From Struthio camelus (Eukaryota > Chordata > Aves > Struthioniformes > Struthionidae), in contig NC_090944.1 in assembly GCF_040807025.1 (NCBI RefSeq), positions 125,107,738-125,171,737 on the forward strand: a stretch of 64,000 nt of DNA, read 5' to 3'. Shown piece after piece: positions 1-13,400 of the stretch. Numbering within the stretch: position 1 is the first letter of the stretch; each line of letters starts with the position of its first letter. The position numbers and the translations under genes were made by a program. The notes under the pieces were generated by a model. It worked only from the letters and a program-made list of their open reading frames with translations, did no database searches and had not been told where the DNA came from.

Positions 1-2225
1 CGACTTTGCCTTCTTTCTTCAGCATACCAGACTTAATAGTTTTAATTAGTCTTACGGTTTCCTTAAAATGCCTGGAAAAGCACTACATCGAAGTCTTTCT
101 CCTACTAACATCTATGACCATTTCACGAAGCAACAAAACCTAATTAAATTACCATTTCCAGGAACAGTCTTTCCTTCAGTAGTTCGGCAATCTGTCAGAG
201 TGAATACAATAAATAAATTATTTTTACCAGCTTTTATCTTCCGTCTCTCTGTACTCTACTACCTGATCTATAGCTGGATAAACTGTTTTATAAGAAACTG
301 TCAGTCATTGTCTCAGCACTGATTTATGGGCACTCAGTTTGCTGGAAGTATAGCCCAAAGCAAACTTGTGCTTAACACCATTTCCAAGAACTGTAGCTAA
401 AATCTGCTCCAGCAGGTTTTCCAAAATAACAATGAGCACAGACTATCTTGTTCTACATCTGCAGTCAAGCCGTGCATAGCTGGACCAGTGCTGACACCTA
501 TTGTCTGCCACCTCCCACTTCGTAGCTTAAGAGCATTAGAAAAATGATCTTTTTCTCCAAGAAACATTCAATTTAGTTGCTTCATATCTGTGTGCAAGTT
601 TACATGCCCACTACCCTCACGTACCAAGCATCAATGTCAGAATCCGTGTACATAAGCTTAATACTTGTGTATAGTTTTGTAATATGCTAAATAACAATTA
701 TTAGTCATAACCACAGGTAACATGTTACAGCAATCTTAGGGTAACTAGTCATTACAGTATTAACATCAAAATCAAACATACTTTGTTTCCTAATCTAAAT
801 TTTCTAAAATACAAGATGTTCTTCATAGGTTTAAAGAATACTTGTAATTATATATGATATCATGTTTAAGTAATTTCTCTACTGCTAAACCAATGACCAA
901 CATCTTATGATGTTCCACAGTAAGGTTTGCTTGCAACCCATCAATTTACTATATATGTAATATAAATATGGAAAGAAATATATGTGTAATAATGATCTAT
1001 ATAGAAAGACTGTAGTGTAATATAAAGCTTCACACCTCACCTCCAGTGTCTGTGATTATGTAAGAACAAATTTATTAATTTTTCAACACCCTGATGGCAT
1101 AGTCTAGTGCTATCACACCCATTTCACAGGCAGAGAAATAAGACTCCCCAAAACAAACTAAAATTTTCTAAATCCTCTAGATAACTCTGCATTGCATGAA
1201 GCTTGTGCTGTTGAAGTCTCTTAGTCATTTTTGAAAACTCCATCCCAAAGAGCATAGTGAGTTCCCAGAAATAACACTGCAAAAAGTGAATTAAAAAAAA
1301 TGAATAAAATTCTACATCACAGGAACATCTCCATGAGCACAGAAAACCTTAAGGTCAGCTAAAAATTAAAACTTTTGTTCATCAAACGCAAATTGGTTAC
1401 AAGCCAAGGTATTCTGGACTTACCAGTCAGCGAAAGTCTAAGAGGTTTCAGATTTTAGGAATTATCCCTTTGCCCATTCATAAGGCAGAGACGGGTTTGT
1501 TTTAGAAGTTCAAGTGTCCCTGCAGTCTCAATGACTTATTGAAGACGTCAGAAAGCAGTTAATATATTGGTCAAGAATAGAAACGAAGTTGCCTTTTCTC
1601 ATTCTGACTGGTTTATCCTGCAGATTTAGCTGTTGCAATCATAATGACAATCTTTCTGCAGATGACCGCTCTGACTGATTATACGCTTAGCTCAATAAAC
1701 ACAATGAAATTTACGGAAATACTGTTCCTGCCCTAAGGAGTTCACCAAATGAATTAGAGAAATGCATTAAAGTACAACAACGAGCAGAGGCCAGAGGTAA
1801 TGAAGGAAAAGGATTAAAACAAATAAAGGTGAGGTGATATCACGTTTCTCTCGTGGAAAAGACAGGAAGGAAGGAAGTACAGGCAGCTCTGAAGAGGATT
1901 CCGAGAGGGGATTTATGAGAGGCAGGTTTGGAGAAGAGGATAAAGAAAAGAGCAAAGTCCCAAGACAGTGCTTTAACGGAATACCCCAGGTATCCAGCTT
2001 CCAGTATTTTCACATTAATTCTCTGTGCATCCTGCCCCTCTCTCGTAGCTAGTCTATTTCCAGAAGTTTATGAATTATCCACTGCTGCTAAAACATGAGG
2101 ACAGCATCTTTCAGCTGAAGTGGAAAAGGTCTGTTGCATTACATCTGGACATCTCTCCTCAGTTGGTGTACCCTTTCTTGGAGTGCGATTGTGTTGGCAC
2201 TCAGTTTTCAAGGATCTCAGGAAGT
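1..2225. other. Intergenic, AT-rich
   Basis: No gene, exon with convincing splice sites, or recognisable repeat was seen except the short MIR-like core near 1.1 kb. Open frames are short and lack coding features. Confidence 0.7.
1105..1150 (+). repeat. Short MIR-like core
   Basis: CACACCCATTTCACAGGCAG then AGAAATAAGACTCC matches only the CCCATTTTACAGATGAGGAA core of MIR. It is too short for certainty. Confidence 0.3.
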
Positions 2226-2282
2226 GTCAAGTCCAACCTCCTGCTCAATGCAGGGTCAGCTATGAAAGTAGACCAGGCAACT
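2226..2282 (-). mobile_element. Small diverged CR1 3'-end fragment
   Basis: GTCCAACCTCCTGCTCAATG followed by CAGGGTCAGCTATGAAAG and GACCAGGCAA aligns by eye with the CR1 3' region at 14205-14250 (AGTCCAACCTCCCTGCTCAA, GCAGGGTC, then the ...GCCCAGG block). The orientation is the same as for the large copy. The microsatellite tail is not recognisable, so the insertion is old or clipped. Confidence 0.6.
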
Positions 2283-5200
2283 CATGGCCTTTATGTACTG
2301 TATCTCTTTTTTCTGTTGCTTTGTCATAAGTGTTCTTTGTATGAGTAAAAAAAAAATCACAACGTATTGTTTACGGACTGTGAACATGGAGGCAGAGGAT
2401 GTTGCCTGAGGAAGTCTGATCTTCTCCTGTGGCATCTCCGCTGCTGGAGATGATTGGACAACTGCTGGAGACAGGCTCCTGAATTAAATGGACCCTTGAA
2501 TAGACCAACAGGTCTATTCTTGTCTTATTAGTAAAGCCTCCCAAAATACCACAAAGAAGTGTAACCTTTTCAGGACCCTAATATAGGCACTAAACTATGG
2601 TTCCTTTGGAGTAACAAAAAAAAAAAAAAACCCATAAAATTTCCATATTAGTATGAAAGTAATTAATTGCTTATTTTTTTAAAGGCATTTCTCAGGGTAA
2701 AAAGTTCATACACTTCATGTGCTTTGCAAGGAGGTGTCAAAATTTCTTTCTGGTTACAAATCCAGGTTTGAAAAAAGATCAGAGTCACAAAACAAATATA
2801 AATTGGGGATCCTCATTCAGGATTGTGAGCGGACATTAGCTCATTATTAATGAATCAGTACTAGCTCTGTGCCCAGGTTATAATTGTATGGATATTAATG
2901 TTTCATGAATTATGATCACTTCACCTGCATTTGAAGATGGGCAGAGCTTAATTATAGCTCTTTTTCTAGTCCCAGCACATTGCTTCCTCTGACAGGAGTA
3001 AGAGCAGGAGAACAAAGTTAGTTAATTCTGCCTTTTGTTGAGAAATATTGGTTGTCAGTAGTCTTCAAAAAGCATCACAGCAAACATTTTTGTTTCAATT
3101 GATTTCCAGTTTTTCTTTCGTAACCCAGTTCCAGCCCCTCAGACAAAGGATATTTCAGATACCTGACCTGAAAAACAACCTTTTCTCAAGCAGACTTTTT
3201 AATCTCTGTTCCATGCCCTCATTAGCACGTTCTTCATCAGTAGCAAACTTGACAACCATCAGCTGTGCTGTACCTGCTTCCAGGGTATCACAAGAGAGAA
3301 AGTTCAGACACCTGTCCTGAAAATCTAGCCCAGTGAAGTCAGGTATTTTAACCTTTCTTCTTTGCCTTTCTATCTCTTCATTTGCAGATATCCTGGCAGT
3401 ATCTGTTGTTTTTATTCATTTTAACTCTGTCCCAGGGTGAATCAGAAGAGAACAGAGCCACAATCTAGCAAAACAAATAAGTAAAAAATATAAAAGCTAG
3501 TTCCCATGGCTAGTTTCCATAATACATGGTTAATTTTTACTTGTTTGCTTCCTCACATGAAACAGTCCCCACGGAGAGGTCTTTACTTAAGGTTTACATG
3601 TTTTTAAAGCCTTTTCTGTCTGTCCACAGCACAGATCCAGGCATAGATCTTCTCTCCTTCAGCTTTTCAAACGGCACACTCTACTTTCCTGAAAGCCCTC
3701 ACTGACCACACTTTCCCCTGGCTCCCCTCTGCTGCATCCGTTGTTTGGCCTGTGCAGATAAGTCTACAGATCACAGCTGCACACCTCATAAAGCCTCCCC
3801 TGCATGGCACCTCCATCCAGTTCTGCCTCACTTGTCTCTTCCGCCCTTGTGAAGGTGTGGATGAACTTTGCTCACAAGAACATTAAATCCAACTTTCTCT
3901 CATCTAAACACCGAACTCGTAGTCCAAAGTATGGCCCCTTGTCAAGAAACTGATATCAGCTATATGATGAAAATTGACATTTAAGGTACTGCCCTAAACC
4001 TGCCTGGCTATCGCCATAAGTCCTCTGGTTGCCCTAGGAATCTCACTACAGATCACCTGGACATTTATTTTAGAATGTTGTATTTTGGTACGCAGTTTGT
4101 GCATAGCTGGACCAGCCAAAAAATCCTCTACAGCTTCTGCTAACAAATAAAACTTCTGCAATCAAACCAACATCCCCCTTACATTTGTTATAAATCAGTA
4201 AGGTATGATACATTTGACTCTTCTGTTGAGGAAAGACTGGCATGCCAAAACCTTGCACGCGTTCTCAACTATGTAAGTCTGCCTAAAGAAAAGATTGCCT
4301 CTCTTCACAAACCCTGCCTAATCAGACTCAGGCATCCTAGTACATGGTACTGTTGATTTCCTTCTGGCTCCCAGCTAGCCTCTACCATTAAGATGACTGA
4401 AAGTTGCCAAAAGTAGATGTATCTACAGTGGACAATTCTGGCAAGTCAGCCCCCTAATAGAACTTCAGAAGATCCCTGTTATCAGTATAATGCAGGATAG
4501 CAGACGTGCTCATCATTGTCAGAACAGGCTAGCTCTCCGAAATTGCAGCCAGCATGGCCAGCTTCTATCCTCCAAGCTGTCTTGACTTCTTGTCAAAACA
4601 AAACTTTGCTAAATAATTTTCTACTAAATAATAGCAACAGACAATAAACATCAGGCAGGAAAGAAAAAAACCTACTGAAAAATCATGGATGGCGTTGGCT
4701 CAAGAACAAATGAGCATGAATCCGTTAGGGTGGAAATTAGAAAGGCCATAAATCTTATAGTAGTGAGGTTCAAAAATATCCTTCTAATCAAAGCAGTGAG
4801 TGAAAGAAAGATTAACTGTATTCAAGATGAACCTTCACCAGTTTACAAACTGCATAATACAATGTCATACCTACATTACAAGAGTTGAAATTTAAATTAC
4901 TTGAAATTCTGTGTTTCCCCTCCAATCCTACCTCATGTTCGAAAGCTGTATTTTCTTTAGTCTTTAGAAAAGTCCTGGTATTCTGTAGTCCCATTTAGAA
5001 ATAAGAAAAATTCTTTTGCATTCCTAAAATTATTTTCCTAAGATTTTGAAAGGGAAGAGAGCTAACTGTACTTAAAAAAACCCTGGAATGATGTGTATCT
5101 TAAACACATCTATGAATCCCTGAGTCCTTAGAAAAGAAATTCTTAATTTCCTGCCTCATTTTCAACATAAGAAAAAGTACCCCATTTTAAGACTTAGAGC

Positions 5201-6232
5201 TTTCAGTAGTAGGCCTTATGCTCAAGCATAGACATAAAAAAAGCTGAGCAGAAGTCTTTTACCTTCATTCACACAACTGAAGCTTTCTTAATTCATGAAG
5301 GACACACTTTCTCCCATTTTTGAGAATTCATTTGGAAGCCAGTTAAAAACAGATTCAAATGTTCCCTTCATCACATTTTTTTCTGTGTCCTGTGAGTGTT
5401 TAACTTATAGATCCCAAATATTTCTAATCATTTATTGTGACTGCCCTTAGCATCACTTGATGACAAATCTGACAAACAAAGAGTTTTCATTTCTCTTTTG
5501 TACTGGAGTGGTTTCCCTCTTTACAAAGAATCTAGTTCTCCCCACCATTTTTTGGCATCTTCCTTTGTTTTATATTTGAATACAAAAGACAAAGAGCTGA
5601 TGGCTTTCATGGGCGGGGGGTGGTTACGCTGCAGGGAAATTTCAAGCAGGGAACATGAGGTCCTAAGAGATTTACCAGCACCAAATGAATACAGGGCTGT
5701 TGCGATATAACGTCCAGCACGACTAATGCAGACATCTAACATAAGTATTGATGTGCCTGTACTTGATGTATCTTTTATGTAAACATGATTAACAGCTTGG
5801 TTAACTGAGAAGATAAGATGGGCATTAAACAAACACAGCTTGGAAAATACTTGAGAAAACGACAACGTAAAGTAAGACAGCGTATAAAGATGCATATAAG
5901 AATTCTCAAAGCTACTTTCCCCAGGATAAGGGGAACATATGCCCTAATGGTTAAAAAGAGATCATAGAAATTGATAACAGTCTGCTAGACATTTTTCGCT
6001 GTTTGCCACCTGTTATTAGCAATACAGGAATGTCTAATCACACCTCCGTCTGGTTTCTGCTGGGTAACCTGTGGTTTCTTTGCAATGATTTTCAGTGATC
6101 CTTCCGGAAGATAAATCAGGTCTGGACAAAGCATCTAAAGTGTAAGTGGTCAGAGCAGCCAATGCTACTCACTTTGTTTTATCAAAGAAGATACAAAAAG
6201 CTTTTATTATAAAAGGAAACACCGTGGAGTTG

Positions 6233-6288
6233 GATTTAGAATTTCAAATCCATCTCCCTTGAAGATTTAGAATTTCAAATCCATCTCC
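6233..6288 (+). repeat. Local tandem duplication, period 31
   Basis: The 25-base unit starting GATTTAGAATTTCAAATCCA and ending TCTCC occurs at 6233-6257 and again, identical, at 6264-6288. The identity points to a recent duplication or copy slippage. Confidence 0.9.
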
Positions 6289-7459
6289 TTCTCTCTGGAG
6301 CGTTGCAGCATTGGCTCTGTTTTGTTATTGGTTTTATTACGATAATAAAATACTCCATGCTACAGAAGCAGAAGAGATTTCAGTTTCTGTGCCACAAAGT
6401 CTGCAATTTAAAATACATTCCTCCAATCAGAAGACAAGCTAAAAAAGCCTAGAGAAAAGCCCTAGCTTTTCTTCTTCTTAATTATTTTTATGATGATGAT
6501 TACCACAACAGCAATAGCTTTTAGGAGGGACTAGCGCGAAGAAAAGTTTCCTACAACATGCAAGCGCCTGCAAACTCCATATCTTACAGAATATTAGGCA
6601 CAAAAGTACAAACAGTAACCTGCACTGGGAGCGAAATAACGCTAGCATGCTGCCAGTTCTTCTTGTATCATCAGCACCAAAACATTAACATCAAAAAAAT
6701 TAACTTGTTGATCATCATCTCATCATCCTCTATCACATCTGTGCAATATGTTTATCAGTTCTCTTTATTCTGGTGAATTTATCTATTGCACTGATCAGCT
6801 AATATTTGCATGTTCATGGATTTCATTTTTTACACTTAATCCACCTAGTCCTATATCCACCTATCGTCAGTCACTTCTATTCTGACAGTGAAGGTGATCA
6901 ACCAAGAATGAGGCCCAAATATGTTAGCCTATTTGCCACATAAGTCACATTTGCACAAAGTCAGTCTCTGCTCCACCATTTCCAGCAGCTATAGATGAGG
7001 GGAAGAACCACAATCCAGCAGAACGCCCATAAGGTTAAGGAGTGGCAGCCAAGCAGATACAGGATGATTATTGTTTTAGAATCAGCAAAAACGGAAGGTA
7101 GATAGGCTGTCATTAGAATCTGTCCTGGCAGTTGCATTTTATTCTTCAAAGGGAGGATCCCCATATTTGTCCTTTTATGAAAAGCAGGCCTTAATCAAGC
7201 TGTTTTCAAAGCCCCTGTTTGACCTATCTACTGTAGTCATGCATTGAACAGTCTCCACTTCCAGGAGTGGATCCAATATTTGTACTAAAGGGGAATTTTC
7301 AATGATTTTAGTTGTTTACTTAAAAATATCATTTAGAATATTTAAAATGTATAAAAATGTCCTTTTAAAAGGAAAATTCTTAGAAAACTAGCCTTTTTTA
7401 CACATAGCGCTTTTCATTTCCATGCAGATAAAAAAATGCTAGGTTGTGAGTTTTTCTCA

Positions 7460-7590
7460 TCTTAGAGAAGAAATGACTGCAGCACAGAAAAATTAAATGA
7501 CTTGGCCAAATAGCAGGACGAGTGGTGATGAAACTGAGGGTGAAAATTTCAGAATTACTCAATGTTGAGCTCTTTTCCCACTACATTCAG
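7460..7590 (+). repeat. MIR-like remnant
   Basis: GCACAGAAAAATTAAATGAC followed by TTGGCCAAATAGCAGGACGA and, further on, TGAGCTCTTTTCCCACTACA resembles the MIR blocks GCACAGAGAGGTTAAGTAAC, TTGCCCAAGGTCAC and CTCTTTCCACTACACC. Confidence 0.5.
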
Positions 7591-8404
7591 TGGGAGAGAA
7601 ATTAGATAAACACCGAATACTTTCAAAAAATTCCATCTAGTGGAAAACCACCCACTGGTTTCACTGAGACCAGAACCTGAACTCCAAACTTACATGCCAT
7701 TGATTGAAACATCATATGTATATGTCTTTACTTTGTTTACAGTGCACAGCATTGATACTCTAGCAAAAGGATGCAAAGTCAAACTAAGACCAATTAAAAC
7801 AAAAGTAAACACACTAGACTGCTTTCCTGCACTGACCTGAAAGGCACAAAAGTAACAAACATGAAAGACAATGCAAAAACAATCAGTTTTCCCAGAAGGG
7901 ATTTGCTTTTTTCTGGCATAGAAAACAGCTATAAAGTAACTGAATTTCCAAGAGCAGGAGAGTTCAAATTATATACTCCTATCAGAATTCCTAGATGTCC
8001 CATTACTATATCTGATTCAGATAAAGATTTGCAGCGAATACAGTCACTCAGATAAAGTAATGTTGCTGTCTCCTAAGATACAAACTGAATGCTTTGAATT
8101 ATAGGTCTTTATGTCTCTCTGTTGGATTCTATGAAAACGTATTTAGTGTAAGAGACGCTTTTTACATAAAAGCACCAATAAAAAAAATTATACACACATA
8201 TTGGGGGGGGAGGGGTCGCTCAAATTTTAAGTCATGAATGGTAACACTACTAACATCCCCTTTGAATTTATCAGAGATCCCTTCAAATTTCTCAGGTCCC
8301 CCAAACCTGACCAGCGTTCATGTCAGCATTTCCGCAGCATGAAAAATTTGTGCTGCTTTGTTCAGGAGAAGCAGAATCTCAGAACTGTCCCTGATCCTTA
8401 GCCA

Positions 8405-8670
8405 CCCTGACGTCAGAGGAAGTTTGCACGCAAAAGGACGACAGAATGTTCAGGATAAACTGAAGCGGGGGTGGAGGGGAGAGTGTTCAGGGCCTGGCGA
8501 TCGCTGAGAGCCTGACTCAGCAGAGACTTAGCAAAAAGCCGGACTCTATTGGGCGAGGAGAGGGAGCAGACCCCAGAGCTGGTCAGCCGGAGAGGTCAGA
8601 AGCAGAACGGCGGGCAAGGTCAAGGCCCGGGCGGACAGTGCCTGGGCCCAGGGCCCAACACACTGCAAGG
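8405..8670 (+). promoter_or_regulatory. Candidate promoter with CRE and first exon ending at GTGAGT
   Basis: A perfect palindromic CRE, TGACGTCA, sits at 8408-8415. About 90 bases on, the sequence becomes GC-rich for some 250 bases with a few CpGs, and a strong donor CAAGG|GTGAGT follows at 8671. The layout resembles a small promoter plus first exon of an unannotated plus-strand transcript, 54 kb upstream of CDC42BPA. No start codon with a long frame is obvious, so a lncRNA would be the likely product. Evidence is motif-based only. Confidence 0.3.
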
Positions 8671-11600
8671 GTGAGTAGGGCTGGTCAGGGGGGCACCCGG
8701 GGGGGAATCTCCTCTCACCCACCCTGCTCCAGCCCTCAGTGGGACCCCAGCCATCGGAAGGGGTTTACCACCCAATGACAGCAGCTCCTCCGTGCCAAAG
8801 CTATGTACAGACAAGCTTTCATGCAGTGAACCTTCTCATAAGCATACACTAAAAAAGAAAAAGGACCAGGAGAAATTAGATACTCCAGTGCTTATGTAGA
8901 TGCTAATGGTGAGCAAGTGTATACACTATAGTGAGCATAAATGGGATCTCCCTGCCTCTATCTCAGTCTGTGTCATGCCATCTAGTGGCTGCGCATTATA
9001 ACTTACTGAGACGGTATGTAAACTGGACAGATTCAGAGAGCACCAGCTTTTTCAAGAAGGGCTGAGAGACACGAGTGTAGGTACAATATTTGTCAAAAGC
9101 CAAGAATACCAACAACTACAGAAAAGAATGAACAGAGACACTAAAAACCCTTGAGCAAGGGAAAATTATCTGAAGGGACAAATGGGAAAGTGATACATTC
9201 GTTTCTCTGAACAATGTATATATACATATGTGTCTGAATTATTTCATCTCTGTCAGTTAAAAAGCTCTTTTGGCCCTACCACTCCTGACAAGATACAGTA
9301 GAACGGCTGCCTGTCAGATTCAGCTTCTCCTACATTGCATAGGATACTTCAACAGCTGCCCTGACAGGCTATAAATAATTAACTTAATCTGCATTGTGCA
9401 AGCAACAGGGCGAAAGATTACAAAATCTGTTTATGTAATTGAGATATGTTACATTGGGACGCTCAGAATACACCTTAGCAACCTGATAATCCTTTTTCAG
9501 TTTTTATACTTAAAGTGCACAACATGGAGAAATAAAGATGTAGCATAAGCTAAATTTGTTTTAAAATATGGAACTCCTCAGATGGAATAAAGAAAAAACA
9601 TTTAAAAATTACTCACTGACATTCTGTCATACAGGATTAGTAATGCTGAACTTCAACAACAAAGAAAAAGGAGTCCTTTGTTCTAACTATTCCACTGTAA
9701 AAGCTGAACAGGATCTGAAACCTGGCAAGTAGAGATAAACCATAGTAAATAATCCACGTAAATTGTTTCCTTTTTCTTCTTTCAATTTATGACCTGACAA
9801 GATGACAATTTTCCTGTATGCTTTTTATTTTAAAAATCTTTGCAGGTCATTTCTTGCAGATCCTTCCTGATGTAGTGATAACTTGGGCAAACCACTCCAA
9901 ACGTCCTCCACAATGCAGAGAGTTTCCAAACAATTGTGACAGACAACATTATTTATACTATTCTATTATTTAAATATAAGTATACAACCAATACCACTCA
10001 TTTCTTGAATGCAGAAATCAAACGTCTGTCACTATTACTTGAGACTTCACAACCCTCTTCTCTGGCTCCAAGTGAAAAATCAGACCACATTCACCATTCT
10101 TGCTCTAGTCCTTCCGTATAAAGAATGTCTCACGATCTTTGCACGCTACTGAGCTACAGAACTGCTGATCTGCTTATCGCATACCTCAAAACACTATTTT
10201 AAATAAGCAACTTTGAGTTAGAAGAACAAAAGTCATCAGAAAAAGAGCTGACTCTTGGTTGCTGAGCTATAGTGATGCTCAGAACTCCCTTTACTAAAGG
10301 GAAACGAGAAACAGCTGCAGATATCACCATCTTTAATGTTTAATAGGGCAAAGCTCATGCTTGGAAAAGCACAAGCAGGCAACATTCATCACCGAGCACT
10401 GATGTTTTCTGAGATGTATCAAGTCAGTGATGCTGTGAAAGAGGTTTAGAGCTTTCTTCCGTCAAGACATCAGTGGAAACTTCTCCTTGATGTCAGGTTT
10501 TGTATTTCAACAGTCTTCTGCTAACTCTCAGGCAGTATGGCATTCAGCCTGGGCTGATCACCTCCACAAGAGGAATAATGATCTCGCATGGCTCTTGGAC
10601 CCAGGCAGCTTTGCACTCTGCTGTGTTGGAAGTACCCAAGTACAACAGGAGACTGTCTGCACTTGGCCATACAAGTATGTCCACAGATTAAGTGCAGCAG
10701 GGGTCACAGCGTTCATACAGTTGGGCGTCTGGAAAGCCTGCAAATCCAGGTGAGCCAAGCACATTGCTCCCGTATCCGCTGATCCTTGAAGACAGAATAT
10801 TGCACCTTATTTCAAGACTGAATTTGTCCGAACTCCAGCACTGGAATCTTCTTAGATATTCACGATAAGACTAAAACAACTGCATAACCAATAGAAATCT
10901 CTTTTCTTCGTGTAACTCTACAGATAAATGGAGATCAACTCACCTCCCATAGATCCCTTGATAAAAATCAAACTGTTCTTAAGGTTCACAACATAAGGCT
11001 TGCTTTCCAGCTGTGGAGGATTGTTTTTATTACTCTCCTTTGAATTTTCTCCATCATTTCTATGCTGTTCTTGAAGTCTGGACATGAGAATTTGACACAG
11101 AATCCCACATAATCCTGTGGAGAAAGGAAATCCCTTCTCTAAGCCTTAGAGAAATCCAAACATAATAGTTGACTGGATCTCTAATTCTGTCTACATCAAC
11201 AACAGAATGTTTGCAAAGGTTCACGTAAGGCTGTTTACTGGCACAATTTATATTTCACTTTCCACATTTACGCTGAAGTCCTGAATGACTATTCCATTCA
11301 TTTGCTCAAGATTAACAGCAGACTAACTACCCTATCGTTTCCCAGGACTTCCACCTTGCCCTTTTTAAATATGATTTTCTGGCAGTCCTTCAATCTTTTT
11401 AAAAAGTTCACGAAAATTCAAAGGTTATGCTAGGCATTTGGAGTTTTCCATCCAGTTCCTCAGAATCTCTGAATGGAGAAAAGGAAAGTGCCAAACCGCT
11501 GGATCCTAATGCTTCCTCCTTGTCACTCCTCATTTCCTTCAGCTTTCAGTCTTACTCCTCCATAATTATTGTCCTAAAGTCATGACTCTTACTACTCTCA

Positions 11601-12299
11601 GCTGACAGTTTTACTCTAAGAACCCATTTTCTCCTATTCCTTATTCATCCAGAATAGTGACTTCAAAAGTTCCATCTAAAAAAAGTTTTCAGATGGAACA
11701 ATGAGAAAGACATCACAGATAGTGATTCCGTGGAGAAGTTTCTTGAATGGATCTCACTACAACATCCCAGTCCTAAATCTTGTCCCAAATCTCCATTGAC
11801 CATCATGAATTTCTGAAAATTCAGGTTGATTCAGGACATATGCCATGCGGTTCTTCCTCTCCAAAACATCTCTGCTACTCATCAGTCTGCAGAATCGCAC
11901 TCCCAGAGCCTCAGCAGATCACTGCTGCCTGAAATGCTCAGTGTGCTGTTGGAAGAAGGTTAATTACCTTTTTCATCCATGTTGTTTGTCTTAAAGGTGA
12001 CGACATGTTTCCGTTCCTCACACCTGCATCCCACTCAGCTGTGTTCTGCATCTTCCTGACTCAAGGCTGTCTTGCTTCCCCCTTCAGACAGCCTTCCTGA
12101 CATACTGTTGATTTTTTTTTCCTCTGCTTCATTTCCTTATCCTTGGCTGTGTTTCATAAGTGCCATGCTAAAAACAGGACTGTCTTTTATCTGAATTTTT
12201 CAGAACTCATGCTCACTAAGATATTTTTGGCCTATGTATCTCATTGTTCATACCACTTGATCAACAGAAAGTTCTGAGCAATCAGAAATATACATTTAA
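8671..12299. other. Intergenic
   Basis: No gene seen. A possible conserved block lies at 9365-9490. Overlapping short frames near 10.5-10.8 kb on both strands carry no recognisable domain. Confidence 0.65.
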
Positions 12300-13400
12300 T
12301 ATCTTATTCAGATATCTGATTCTGCTGTTTTCCCTCTCTCCTGTTTCTGTAGCACAAAACTCTGTTCACTGAGTGTTTCATGATTACATTTGCCAAAGTT
12401 ACCTTCCATTCTTTTATTGTCAGCTGGTTTCTCCTCCATGGAGGAAATTAAATCTAAACATATGCTATACAACAGCTTCACCTCCTCCTGAAACAAAAAA
12501 GTGATCCCGATGGACATCCAAAATTTTGACAGACTATCTGCACTGTTTTTTTCCAGCTGATTCCGATAGTTCCAAGAAAACATAGCCAGTCTCTTCCATC
12601 TGAGATAAAGCGGACATATACAATGTTTGCACTTTACCACTTTCCCCATTTTCCACTTTCCAACAATTCATTGTTTCTCCCCTGTGGTCCTTTGCCTTCA
12701 GTCTCCAGTGAAGCTGGTTTAAAGCCCTCCTCATTTGTGTCTATTGTGCTTTTCTCCTCAAACAGTTCAAATCTCTCTATAGCCACCTTCACAGCGCCCC
12801 CAGTCAGCTTCTTGACATAGCTAGGCATTCCCCATATAGGCTTCTACGCTCATTTTGGAAGATTCACCTGCTCACCTCTACCCTCATTTTCAGAGTCCTG
12901 TGGTAATTCCTAAGCTGCCTAGGCACATAGGAAGCAGGCTGATAACACAATGGTCAGGATAAAAAGCCCACAGGTATGTCCATCTGGAGGAAGAACACGC
13001 TTGGTCCCACTATGACAAAGTCTTGAATCATTACTATCTTTGACTTTCCTGAAGGTGAAGGAAGCGGACTTCCATCCTTGGCCATGTAGGGCTCCTCTGC
13101 CCTAGCCTCTGCAGCTTCCTTCTCATTTCTGACCTCAGCTGAGAGGGGATTTGGGTGCAGAAAGGATCATCATCTGCTAAGTGATGTGGTCAGTGTCTGG
13201 TTCCTTTGTGTGGAGCAATGGGTTCTTCTCCTCATGGCAGTGCTGCTGCATTCCAGGGTCAAGCCAGCTGACTTCCTCCAACCTGAGTGTGCTGTGCTGA
13301 GTCCGGCAGATGAAAATCATGTATTCCCACTTTTGCAATTGAGCCACCACCTACAGCAGCTGTTGTATCTCACCTAGCAACTGGCATGTCTCACCTTGGG
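12300..13400 (-). pseudogene. Decayed coding-like tract, possibly old retroelement ORF
   Basis: The minus strand holds several overlapping coding-looking stretches in shifting frames. At about 13.2-13.4 kb it reads GETCQLLGEIQQLL then VVAQLQKWEYMIF and LRLEEVSWLDPGMQQ, a leucine/glutamine-rich coiled-coil pattern. At 12.63-12.83 kb comes VAIERFELFEEK, and at 12.3-12.65 kb a 113-codon frame with SFVLQKQERGK. The coiled-coil part recalls the ORF1 protein of CR1 elements, but this comparison is from memory and weak. No enzyme motif is seen. It may be a fossil gene, an ORF1 remnant or chance. Confidence 0.3.

Larger units (their letters stand above)
2283..8404. other. Intergenic, with one possible conserved element
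   Basis: No gene seen. At 2800-2965 there is a block rich in ATTA/TAAT cores that looks like a homeodomain-type regulatory element. A 31-base-period duplication and a MIR-like remnant are listed separately. A 124-codon minus frame at 5521-5895 has no motif or codon pattern that supports it. Confidence 0.65.

Noticed and set aside
5521-5895. 124-codon minus-strand frame
   Set aside because: No recognisable motif, no splice-site or promoter support; likely chance.
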